From contig JAJDCP010000013.1 of the NCBI GenBank assembly GCA_029260765.1, forward strand, positions 107,020-171,019: 64,000 nt of DNA, given 5' to 3'. This DNA comes from Planctomycetota bacterium. Lineage in GTDB: Bacteria > Planctomycetota > J058 > JAJDCP01. Of the stretch, positions 52,758 through 60,330 are shown piece after piece. The notes beneath the pieces are model-generated. The model saw only the letters and a list, made by a program, of their open reading frames with translations, ran no database searches and was not told where the DNA came from. The position numbers and the translations under genes are program-made. How positions within the stretch are numbered: the stretch's first letter is position 1; each line of letters opens with the position of its first letter.

Positions 52758-54059
52758 TCAGGCCAGCCAGGTCACCATGCCCGACTCGGAGTCCTCGTCC
52801 GAGTGCCGGGTCAACCGCAGCCCTTTGGCGAGGCGCACGGGCCGGAAGCCGAGAATGCAGGCGCGGTTTGACGCGCCGATCTTGCAGCGGTTGGCCGCGC
52901 GGCACTCGCTGACCTTGCTGCTCCAGCAGCCGCCGCGGAACACGCGCCGCTTGCCTGTGACCGCGCCCATGGGATCGCTGACTTTGCCGTTGACGTAGCT
53001 TCCGTAACGGTCCCAGCACCACTCCCAGACGTTCCCGATCATGTCGTAGAGGCCCCAGGGATTGGGCTCTTTCTGGCGCACCGTCTGGATGCCGGCCTTG
53101 CGGTGGTTGTATTGCTTGTCGGACCAACCCGTCGAGTTGAAGCCCCCGTCGTACTCGACCTCACTGTTGCCGCTGTACCAGGCGATCTGGTCGAGCTCAG
53201 GCCCGTTGTGCTCGCCGTGGATGGTCAGCTCGCCGGTGTAGATCGGCGTGCGGGTCTCCGCCCGGCAGGCGTACTCCCATTCGGCCTCGGTAGGCAGGCG
53301 GTAGCCGTCGTTCTTGAAGTTGACCATCACTTTGGCATGGCGGATCGAGCCATCGTCGCGCCGTTCGATCTCACCGAGCTTGTAGACGGGTTTCAACTGC
53401 TCGAGGTCGGAGAGGATGTTGCAGAATTCGAGCGCGTCGTACCAGGAGATGCGCTCTGCGGGCACGTTTTCTCCGGCGTCTTTGAAGCGGAACGGGGTGC
53501 TGCGCGCCAGGGCCCGCCATTCCCGCTGCGTGACCGGGGTGTCTTTCATGTAGAGGCTACGGCTCAGCTGCACGTCGTGCTGACCCTCGGCTTTGTGGCG
53601 TCCGCTCTCGCCGGGGGGGCTACCCATCACGTAGCGGCCCTTGGGGATCAGCACAAAGTCCATCTCGATGCTATCGCCCGTCGAGGTCGTCAGCGCCACC
53701 CGAGTAGCGAGCGGCCGTTTGGTGCCGGCGGAGCTGCGCTGCCTGTCGGTGGGCACCCACCAGAGCTCGTCGACGACTTCGTGCACCAGGAGCCGAATGG
53801 CCTGGGACTCACTGGCTTTGGGATTTGGGCCGGAGCCGACCAGATTCTCGGGGACGGGGACCTCGACGTACTGGCAGAGGCTGCGGGGCTCTTCGATCTC
53901 GCCCTGTTTCACGCCTTCGAGATGGAAGCAGATCGCGACCCGGATGTTCTTGACCACTTCTTTGCGGGTATCGCCGGTAACCATGCAGCCGGGCAGGTCT
54001 GGCACGTAGGCCGAGAACCCGTCGTTCGAAGGTACGATGACCACGGCATAACGCAGCAT
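52758..54059 (-). CDS. HicB - formylglycine-enzyme-fold fusion protein 1
   Basis: A 433-residue fusion. Residues 1-66 are a HicB-like antitoxin fold (YAVVIVPSNDGFSAYVPDLP, then GCMVTGDTRKEVVKNIRVAI). After a linker, residues about 125-415 are an FGE-sulfatase/SUMF1 domain (DFVLIPKGRYVMGS, YRLPTEAEWEYACRA, GLYDMIGNVWEWCWDRYG, and the closing ILGFRPVRLA). In the closing block RGG starts at residue 375 and Cys386 is kept, but the other copper-binding Cys of true FGE (position 381) is Ser, so oxidase activity is doubtful. No HicA toxin gene is adjacent. A second copy of the same fusion follows upstream. Confidence 0.88.
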   Translation of the reverse strand: MLRYAVVIVPSNDGFSAYVPDLPGCMVTGDTRKEVVKNIRVAICFHLEGVKQGEIEEPRSLCQYVEVPVPENLVGSGPNPKASESQAIRLLVHEVVDELWWVPTDRQRSSAGTKRPLATRVALTTSTGDSIEMDFVLIPKGRYVMGSPPGESGRHKAEGQHDVQLSRSLYMKDTPVTQREWRALARSTPFRFKDAGENVPAERISWYDALEFCNILSDLEQLKPVYKLGEIERRDDGSIRHAKVMVNFKNDGYRLPTEAEWEYACRAETRTPIYTGELTIHGEHNGPELDQIAWYSGNSEVEYDGGFNSTGWSDKQYNHRKAGIQTVRQKEPNPWGLYDMIGNVWEWCWDRYGSYVNGKVSDPMGAVTGKRRVFRGGCWSSKVSECRAANRCKIGASNRACILGFRPVRLAKGLRLTRHSDEDSESGMVTWLA

Positions 54060-54299
54060 GGTTTTCGGTCATTCCCCCATCAGCGGGAGAGCTGCTCCCA
54101 CCGCATGGCTGGTTTGCCGCCCCGAGCTCGCCGCAGCCAGCCGTCGGCAACTCCACCCCTAGAACATCCTAGCGTCCATGACTGTCGACGCAAGGCCAGC
54201 TTCGGCTGCCAGGACGACAGCGTCTTGGGCCGGCGGCCAACATCGGGCCGAGCCGGCTTCTGCATACGTGAGAACTTCCCGAAGCCTTACGCTCGAGTC

Positions 54300-54305
54300 A
54301 TTATA
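54300..54305 (-). promoter_or_regulatory. Extended -10 promoter of HicB-FGE gene 1
   Basis: On the minus strand TGCTATAAT is a perfect extended -10 (TATAAT at 54305-54300), 240 bases before ATG 54059. No consensus -35 is seen. It implies a leader of about 230 bases and separate transcription from the second fusion gene, which ends at 54333. Confidence 0.5.
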
Positions 54306-54332
54306 GCAAGTTTTTGCAACGCAAGTATCGGC

Positions 54333-55655
54333 TCAGGCACGCCAGCTCATCCGGCCTAGCTCGGGTGCGACCTCTCTGGGGCCGAACACGCTGCGGACGG
54401 GTCGAAACCCGAGGATGCTGGCGCGTTTCGAGGGGTGGATCTTGCAGCGCGCCGCCGCGCGGCAGTTGCTGACCTGGCTATTCCATGCGCCTCCGCGGAA
54501 GACTCTCTCGGCACGTTTCTTCTCTTTGCTGCTTTGGTTGGGAAACTTGCGGTAACGGTCCCAGCACCACTCCCAGACGTTTCCGATCATGTCGTACAGG
54601 CCGAGCTCGTTGGGACGTTTCTGGCCTACCCCGTGCGGTCCGGCCTTGGTGTGCTCGAATTGCTTGTTCGCCCAGCCCGACGAATCGTAGGCATCGCCGT
54701 AGTTGACACCGCTGTTGCCGGCATACCACGCGATGCTGTCGAGCTCGGGGCCATCGAACGCTCCGCGCACCTCAAGCTCGCCGGTGTAGATGGCCGTGCT
54801 GGACCCTGCGCGGCAGGCGTATTCCCATTCAGCCTCGCTGGGAAGGCGGAAGCCTGGCTGCTTCATGTCGGTTTCTACGTTCGCCGATTGGATCGAGCCA
54901 TCGTCACGCCTGCGAATGCTGGTCAGATCATAGACTTTCCCCAGATGCTCGAGCTCGGAGAGACGGTTGCAGTACTCGAGCGCGTCGAACCAGGTCACGC
55001 GCTCGACCGGGGAGTCGTTGCCTGCCTTGGTGAAACGCCAGGGGCGTGTCTGCATCAGGGCTTCCCACTCGGCGTGCGTCACTTGCGTGGCCTGCATGTA
55101 GTAGGTCTTGGTCAGCTCAATCCGGTGCAGCTCTTCGTCGATGTTGCGCCCGAGCTCGATGTCCGGCGAGCCGATCTTGCAATGGCCCGCGGGAATCAAC
55201 ACGTAGTCCATATCGAGCACGCGGCCCCAGGGGGAGCGCATATAGACCCGGACCCCCTGGGGGATCTGCAGATTGGCGCTGGCGATCCTCTGGCCGTTGC
55301 TCGGCGACCACCAGAGCTCGGCGTCTTCGAGATCGCGGATCTTGAAGACCACCGGTTTGGCGAGCGGCTCGCCACGCGCTCCCATGCCACGCGAACCGGT
55401 GCGTTTGGCCTTGCGCCTGCGCACTGCAGAGGGCCGCTCCTCGAGCGTCTGGACCTCCGCATACTCGCAGAGGGTGGTGGGAGCGATCTCTCCACCTTCT
55501 TTGCGCAGGCTTGCGAGCTTGAAGCTGATGGCGACTTTGATGTCTCGGCGCAACTCGTCGAGGTCGGGCCCGGTGACCATGCAGCCCGGCAGGTCTGGGA
55601 CATATGCCGAGTAGCCTTCTTTGACTTTGACGATGACAACCGCGAAGCGCAGCAT
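54333..55655 (-). CDS. HicB - formylglycine-enzyme-fold fusion protein 2
   Basis: A 440-residue paralogue of the previous fusion; ATG 55655 begins the same HicB-like opening (MLRFAVVIVKVKEGYSAYVP, DLPGCMVTGPDLDELR). The linker carries a basic stretch (RRRKAKRTGSRGM). The FGE-like domain has DYVLIPAGHCKIGS, FRLPSEAEWEYACRA, GLYDMIGNVWEWCWDRY and the end RGGAWNSQVSNCRAAAR. The second Cys of the FGE pair is kept and the first is Ser. Two near-identical architectures side by side point to recent duplication. Confidence 0.88.
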   Translation of the reverse strand: MLRFAVVIVKVKEGYSAYVPDLPGCMVTGPDLDELRRDIKVAISFKLASLRKEGGEIAPTTLCEYAEVQTLEERPSAVRRRKAKRTGSRGMGARGEPLAKPVVFKIRDLEDAELWWSPSNGQRIASANLQIPQGVRVYMRSPWGRVLDMDYVLIPAGHCKIGSPDIELGRNIDEELHRIELTKTYYMQATQVTHAEWEALMQTRPWRFTKAGNDSPVERVTWFDALEYCNRLSELEHLGKVYDLTSIRRRDDGSIQSANVETDMKQPGFRLPSEAEWEYACRAGSSTAIYTGELEVRGAFDGPELDSIAWYAGNSGVNYGDAYDSSGWANKQFEHTKAGPHGVGQKRPNELGLYDMIGNVWEWCWDRYRKFPNQSSKEKKRAERVFRGGAWNSQVSNCRAAARCKIHPSKRASILGFRPVRSVFGPREVAPELGRMSWRA

Positions 55656-55783
55656 ACTTGGTTCCGCATGGCTGGACCGGGTTTCGAAACCTCGATCAGG
55701 GCACGTCGCATGAATCACATTTAATCTAACAGCTCTGCAACCACCGTGCATCCCCGTTGCGTATTACATTGCGTGCGGCCGCC

Positions 55784-58700
55784 TCAGGAGCCCTCGGAAT
55801 TCGGAGGAAGGACCGGCCGCAGGACCCGCACTCCGAGCGCGTTGTAGCTGAAGTCGGGATTCTCGCTGTAACGCTTGGCGCTGCGGCAAGCGCGGGCTGC
55901 GAAATTCCAGCCTCCTCCGCGCACGACGCGTTTGCTGCCTCCCTCGGGGCCGAGTGGGTCGCAGCAGTCGTGCGGCGGGTAGATCCCATACCAGTCCCAA
56001 CACCATTCCCAGACGTTGCCGTGCATGTCGAACAGGCCCCAGGCATTGGCGGGATAGCTGCGCACCGGTGCGGTGTGGCGCAATGTGCCGCCAAAATTCG
56101 CCTGCTCCGGTGCCAGGCCAGGCCCGAAGCAGAAAGCGGATGCGCTCTCTGCCCGGCAGGCCAGCTCCCACTCGGCCTCGGTGGGCAGCCGATAGCCCTC
56201 GCCGTCCAGGCCCTGGAACCAGGCGCGGCGTTGCCCTTCACGGGTGATCTCGAGCGTGTACGCAGGCTCGAGACCTTCCAGTTCGGAGAGGCGGTTGCAC
56301 AGCTTCAGGCACTCCCACCAGCTGACGGTCTCGACGGGAGCGTCGGGCCCCGCGTTGGTCAGGTAGGCGGGATTGCTGCCCATCACCCGCTCCCAGTCGC
56401 GCTGGGAAATCGGGGTCGCGCCCAGATAGAACGGCCGCGTGATCTCGACGTTGTGTTGGCGCTCGTCCGGCTGATGGTCAGGATGCACGGGGCTGGATCC
56501 CATCGAGAAGCTGCCCGGTGGCACCAGCACGAAATCGAGCTGCTGGCTGTTGGTTATGGCGACCGGTACCTCGAACACCGCTGCCACCTCAGCCTGTTCC
56601 CACGAAGGGTTCCACCAGAGCTCAGAGACCTCCTGGGGTTCGATGCGTGGCCTGTTGGCCTCGCGGCGCACGACCAGATCAGGCGGAGCCTCCGGCACGA
56701 AACGCAGCGCATCCCCAGATTCCTGGTTCTTGGCGGCTGCCAGCAGCTGGCTGAGAGTCGACGCGCTGCGGCGCGTGATGCGGCGCATCTCCGCCTCGCC
56801 CGACTCTGAGGGCTCGGGCTCAGCCGGCGCGGGGGCAGGTTGTGCGGCTGCGCGCACAGCTTCGGGGCTGGTCGGGTTGTGCAACACCCGGGGAACAAGC
56901 ACCTCGACGCTGTCAGAAACGCTGATGTTGTCGTCGGAGTCGAGAAAGTATGATACGGGCGCCGCCTCGATCAAGGTCGGCGCCTCGCTGTCGACCAGGG
57001 GCTCGGGTGCCTTCAGCGCTGGCGGGCGGCCCACAGAGAGCTCGTCGCTGAGCAGCCCGATGCTCTCGTCGGATTCGTCAACCGGCTCAGGGGTCACGGT
57101 CTCGACACCCAGAGAGAGGCCGGCGAGCAACACAGGAGGGAGCTCCGGCTCAGTATCTCCGGATTCTTCCCAGTCGCTCGGATCAGAGGCCGGAGCCGCT
57201 TCGAGCGACAGCTCGGGGAACAGGTCGCGACCCACAGGCATCGTCCGTCGCCCGGGATGGGCGCTCAGCTCTTGCAGCTCGCCGATCAGCGCCCCCCAGC
57301 CCGAAGGGCGTGCGTCGGGCTTTTGTGCCCGGCAGCGCTCGAGCAGTCCACACACCCCTTCGAGGCCCGTAATGGCGGCGGGTTGGGGACGCAGGCTCTG
57401 GAACAACGCGAAGAAGCCGAGTTGCCCCAGGCTGTAGATGTCGCAACGCCCATCCGCCTCGACCTCGAGCTCGCCTTTCTGCTCGGGCGCGGCAAAGGGC
57501 AAGGCCTTGCGCATGCCTTCTACGAGTAGAGACCTGCCTTCCCCGCGCTGAGGGAGATAGTGATGCAGGTCGGGCGCGCGGGGGGCAAGCCCAAAGCCGA
57601 TCAGCTGCGCCTGGCTGCCGTCGTACACCACGTTCTCGGGTCGCAGGTGGCGGTGCCAGATGCCCAGGTTGTGGGCAGCCTGGAGTCCCTTGGCAAGCTG
57701 CAGCAACAGAGCGACCGCCGCTTTCGGATCGAGCGGACCGCGCGCGTGCAGCCAGCTGGCCAGATCAGGTCCGGGCCGCGGCGCCCAGCCGACGCACCCG
57801 CCGCGGCGGTGCCGCGGCTCGGCCCAACTCAGGTCGACCACCTGGGCGAGTCCCTCGACGCGGCAGGCATTCAGCTGCTCGAGCTGCGCGAACACCGTCT
57901 CGGCGGCGAGCTCACCGCCTTCGAGGGCGTGCACCCAGCGCTCACGACCGACATGCGCGCAACGCAGCCGCAAACCACAGGGCTCCGCAGCGTCGACCGA
58001 GAGAATGCGGTAGCGCTGCGGGTCGACCAACGCGCAGCCCGGGTCCTCCTCGATCGCCCGTTGATAGTGGTCGATCGCGGCCTCTGCTTCGCCCGCCTGG
58101 ACCAGCGCAGAGAAGGCGTTGAGCCCGCACACGGCGCGTCTAGCCGGCTCGCGGCTCTCTTCAAGTGCGTGTACAAACGCTTCCGCCGCGTGCTGGGGTT
58201 TGTCCCGAACGTATTGCAGGTGCCCGAGCTCGGTCAGCAGCTCGGGGTGTTGCCGCACCGTCGCCGGCAACTTGCGGGCGGATTTCAGCAGCTCTGTGAT
58301 CCGTTGGCCATCGCGCTCCGAGCGCAAACAGAACAGGTCGCGGATGCGCAGCTGCGGCCCCAAGCGTAGCTCGTGGAACAAGGAGCGCAGCTCATGCAGT
58401 AGCTCGCGGCTGGGCGAATCGGGAGCCTCCGGACGCTGGTCGCCCTCGACTTCCGCGAGGATCTGGCTGAGATCTTCGTGCAGAAAGCCGATCAGGCCAG
58501 GCAGCTCACGCAGGCTCTGCCCCAGCTCTTCGAGGCTGAAGCGGAACAGGGGATCTTTCAAGAGCAGCTCTTGGAAGTCGGGATTGCCGCCGCCTTCCCG
58601 AAGCCGCTGCCGCAACAGCCGCAGCAGGGGCTTGCCACGGTCGAGCATCACGCCCAGCAGCGTGTCGACCTGCGATTGCTGCATATTCGAGAGCGCCGAA

Positions 58701-58837
58701 GCCCGCTCGAGCAATCGAGTCACCCGCTCGGCCCCGGGCGCCAACGGCTGGCAGACATAGGCTGTCAGAGCACGGATCAGAAAGCGCTCTCGCTCATCTG
58801 CTTCGCCGTAACTGCGCAGCCAGCGACCCAGGCCCAT
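55784..58837 (-). CDS. TPR - pseudokinase - formylglycine-enzyme-fold fusion protein
   Basis: A 1017-residue cytoplasmic protein. Residues 1-200 are helical; about 205-275 are TPR-like; about 290-500 resemble a Ser/Thr kinase but are decayed. The catalytic loop is HRHLRPEN (His397 where Asp is needed, residues 395-402) and DFG is replaced by GFG (414-416). Residues about 540-740 are an acidic, Pro/Ser-rich disordered linker. The C-terminal FGE-like domain (about 765-1010) has DFVLVPPGSFSMGS, YRLPTEAEWELACRA and GNVWEWCWDWYG, ending RGGGWNFAARACRSAKR, again with only the second Cys. It is probably a signalling scaffold. The SGNH hydrolase gene stops 18 bases upstream. Confidence 0.85.
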   Translation of the reverse strand: MGLGRWLRSYGEADERERFLIRALTAYVCQPLAPGAERVTRLLERASALSNMQQSQVDTLLGVMLDRGKPLLRLLRQRLREGGGNPDFQELLLKDPLFRFSLEELGQSLRELPGLIGFLHEDLSQILAEVEGDQRPEAPDSPSRELLHELRSLFHELRLGPQLRIRDLFCLRSERDGQRITELLKSARKLPATVRQHPELLTELGHLQYVRDKPQHAAEAFVHALEESREPARRAVCGLNAFSALVQAGEAEAAIDHYQRAIEEDPGCALVDPQRYRILSVDAAEPCGLRLRCAHVGRERWVHALEGGELAAETVFAQLEQLNACRVEGLAQVVDLSWAEPRHRRGGCVGWAPRPGPDLASWLHARGPLDPKAAVALLLQLAKGLQAAHNLGIWHRHLRPENVVYDGSQAQLIGFGLAPRAPDLHHYLPQRGEGRSLLVEGMRKALPFAAPEQKGELEVEADGRCDIYSLGQLGFFALFQSLRPQPAAITGLEGVCGLLERCRAQKPDARPSGWGALIGELQELSAHPGRRTMPVGRDLFPELSLEAAPASDPSDWEESGDTEPELPPVLLAGLSLGVETVTPEPVDESDESIGLLSDELSVGRPPALKAPEPLVDSEAPTLIEAAPVSYFLDSDDNISVSDSVEVLVPRVLHNPTSPEAVRAAAQPAPAPAEPEPSESGEAEMRRITRRSASTLSQLLAAAKNQESGDALRFVPEAPPDLVVRREANRPRIEPQEVSELWWNPSWEQAEVAAVFEVPVAITNSQQLDFVLVPPGSFSMGSSPVHPDHQPDERQHNVEITRPFYLGATPISQRDWERVMGSNPAYLTNAGPDAPVETVSWWECLKLCNRLSELEGLEPAYTLEITREGQRRAWFQGLDGEGYRLPTEAEWELACRAESASAFCFGPGLAPEQANFGGTLRHTAPVRSYPANAWGLFDMHGNVWEWCWDWYGIYPPHDCCDPLGPEGGSKRVVRGGGWNFAARACRSAKRYSENPDFSYNALGVRVLRPVLPPNSEGS

Positions 58838-58855
58838 GCCTGCTCCTTTGTCTCG

Positions 58856-59977
58856 TTACGGCTCGAGCTGCTCCGCGATTCCGTCGACGATCGCGTCCAC
58901 CATACGGCTCGTGCCCCGTTCGTTGAGATGGAAGGGGTCTCCCCACCATTCGGGATCGGGCTCGACCGCGCCTTCAAGCTCGAGCACGGGCACGCTCAAC
59001 GCCGCGCCCGTCTCGCGGATCGCCGTGTTGAAATGCGCGAGCTGGTCGCACAGGGTGTCATAGGGGAGGCGGCAGACCTGAAAGAGCTCGTCGTTCTCGA
59101 TCGCCTGCTTGCGCTCGGATGGATTGTCGCTCCGCAGCATGGTCTCGAACGTCAGCAGCACCAGGCGAGCATTCAGGGCCCGGCTCTGTGTGGCGATGCG
59201 CTCGAGGTTCTTGCGGAAACCTTCGATGGTCCGTGGGTCGATGCTCTGGCGCTCGACATCGATACGGTTCTTGTCTGGAGCGGTGATGCGGCGCCACAGC
59301 GCCGTCAGCATCGACGATTGGGTGTCGAGCGTGTAGCGCAGCTCGCGGTTCGCCGGCCTGTTGGCTGACTCGGGCTCGAAGTAGAATGGGCCGAGCTCTT
59401 CGGAGAAGGTGATGTCATTGATCGCGTGCAGCACGATGATCAGATCGGGTTCGAGCCCCGCCAGGCGCTGCAGGTTGAACCAGCTGTCGACACTCATGTA
59501 GCGAGGCACCCCCGCGTTGAGTACCTCGACCTGCAAACCGCGCGCGCGGAGTCGCTGCTCGAGCTGCTGCGGGTAGGTGGTGCTGTCGCTCAGGCAGCTG
59601 GTGCCGAACGTGGTCGACCCCCCCAGACAGAGCACGCGCAGCACGCCCTCTGGAGCGGTCTGGGAGATCTCGGGCCCGCGCAGACCATAGCTGTTGACGT
59701 GGAAACGGCAGGTATCCGTCGAGGCAGTGTTGACGTTGATCCAGTCGCCAGGCCGCAGCCGGGTGCGCATGTGGGGGTCGGGCTGGTAGAAGGAGTTCGC
59801 GTCGGCCTGCTTGGCCAAGAACTTCGCCAGTCGTCGCTGGGTGTACAGGTGCCAGACCAGCTCGCCCACCCCATAGAGCACCAGGACCATCACGAGGGCG
59901 AACATCAGGCGTTTGCCCCGCGACAAACGGGGCGCTGCGGACGCAGGCAGCTGGGCGCTGGACGGTTCCCCAGTCAT
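58856..59977 (-). CDS. Membrane-anchored SGNH/GDSL-type hydrolase
   Basis: A 373-residue protein with one N-terminal membrane segment (LMFALVMVLVLYGVGELVW) and an outside catalytic domain. Block I is VLCLGGSTTFG with nucleophile Ser121; block III is VLHAINDITF; block V is DPFHLNERGTSRM with the catalytic Asp/His pair. SGNH enzymes remove or transfer acyl groups from polysaccharides or lipids; wall or exopolysaccharide acetylation is the usual setting. It leads the pseudokinase-FGE gene by 18 bases and follows a small membrane protein. Confidence 0.88.
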   Translation of the reverse strand: MTGEPSSAQLPASAAPRLSRGKRLMFALVMVLVLYGVGELVWHLYTQRRLAKFLAKQADANSFYQPDPHMRTRLRPGDWINVNTASTDTCRFHVNSYGLRGPEISQTAPEGVLRVLCLGGSTTFGTSCLSDSTTYPQQLEQRLRARGLQVEVLNAGVPRYMSVDSWFNLQRLAGLEPDLIIVLHAINDITFSEELGPFYFEPESANRPANRELRYTLDTQSSMLTALWRRITAPDKNRIDVERQSIDPRTIEGFRKNLERIATQSRALNARLVLLTFETMLRSDNPSERKQAIENDELFQVCRLPYDTLCDQLAHFNTAIRETGAALSVPVLELEGAVEPDPEWWGDPFHLNERGTSRMVDAIVDGIAEQLEP

Positions 59978-59999
59978 GGCCTCTCCGTAGGTGGTGGAC

Positions 60000-60233
60000 T
60001 CAGGATTGGGGCCACACTAAACAAATCGTAAAGGTCATCAAGCCACCAAAAAATAAAATCAGCACCGGGATGCGGTCGAAGAAACGGTAGCGCTTGATGG
60101 CGAAATAGAGGATGTAGCCAGGCAGGCCCATACACAGGATGCCGGTCGGGAAGCTCTCCATGAATGCGGCGGTCACGATCCGCATCAACGAGACCACCAC
60201 GGCGATCAACGCGGCGACGGTGAGCGCTTCCAT
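60000..60233 (-). CDS. Small membrane protein (77 aa)
   Basis: ATG 60233 follows an AGCAGG sequence at good spacing; an in-frame TTG at 60260 could extend it. Two hydrophobic segments (LTVAALIAVVVSLMRIV; VLILFFGGLMTFTICLV) flank a short Gly/Tyr-containing loop. No family is recognised. It is the promoter-proximal gene of the SGNH/pseudokinase unit. Confidence 0.6.
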   Translation of the reverse strand: MEALTVAALIAVVVSLMRIVTAAFMESFPTGILCMGLPGYILYFAIKRYRFFDRIPVLILFFGGLMTFTICLVWPQS

Positions 60234-60288
60234 CTTGTGCCTGCTCTCCACTCCGTACAACGCCAGTGTACCACGAGCGGCCTGCCCG

Positions 60289-60318
60289 TTGACAGAGAGC
60301 CGTGACGAGGCTTAGGCT
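60289..60318 (+). promoter_or_regulatory. Possible promoter of the hydantoinase/oxoprolinase gene
   Basis: TTGACA 60289-60294, 18 bases, TAGGCT 60313-60318. A start near 60325 would leave only about six bases before GTG 60331, and no Shine-Dalgarno is visible, so the mRNA may be nearly leaderless. Confidence 0.4.
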
Positions 60319-60330
60319 TGGCGAGCATCC

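Noticed and set aside
54080..54265. 61-codon minus-strand frame in the leader of HicB-FGE gene 1
   Set aside because: No ribosome site and Arg/Gly/Pro-rich composition typical of random GC-rich frames.
52758..58837. Diversity-generating retroelement around the FGE-like domains
   Set aside because: No reverse transcriptase or template repeat is present in the window, so the call cannot be supported here.
59447..59460. GGGTTCGAGCCCC, like a tRNA T-arm
   Set aside because: It lies inside the well-supported SGNH hydrolase gene and no cloverleaf can be built around it.
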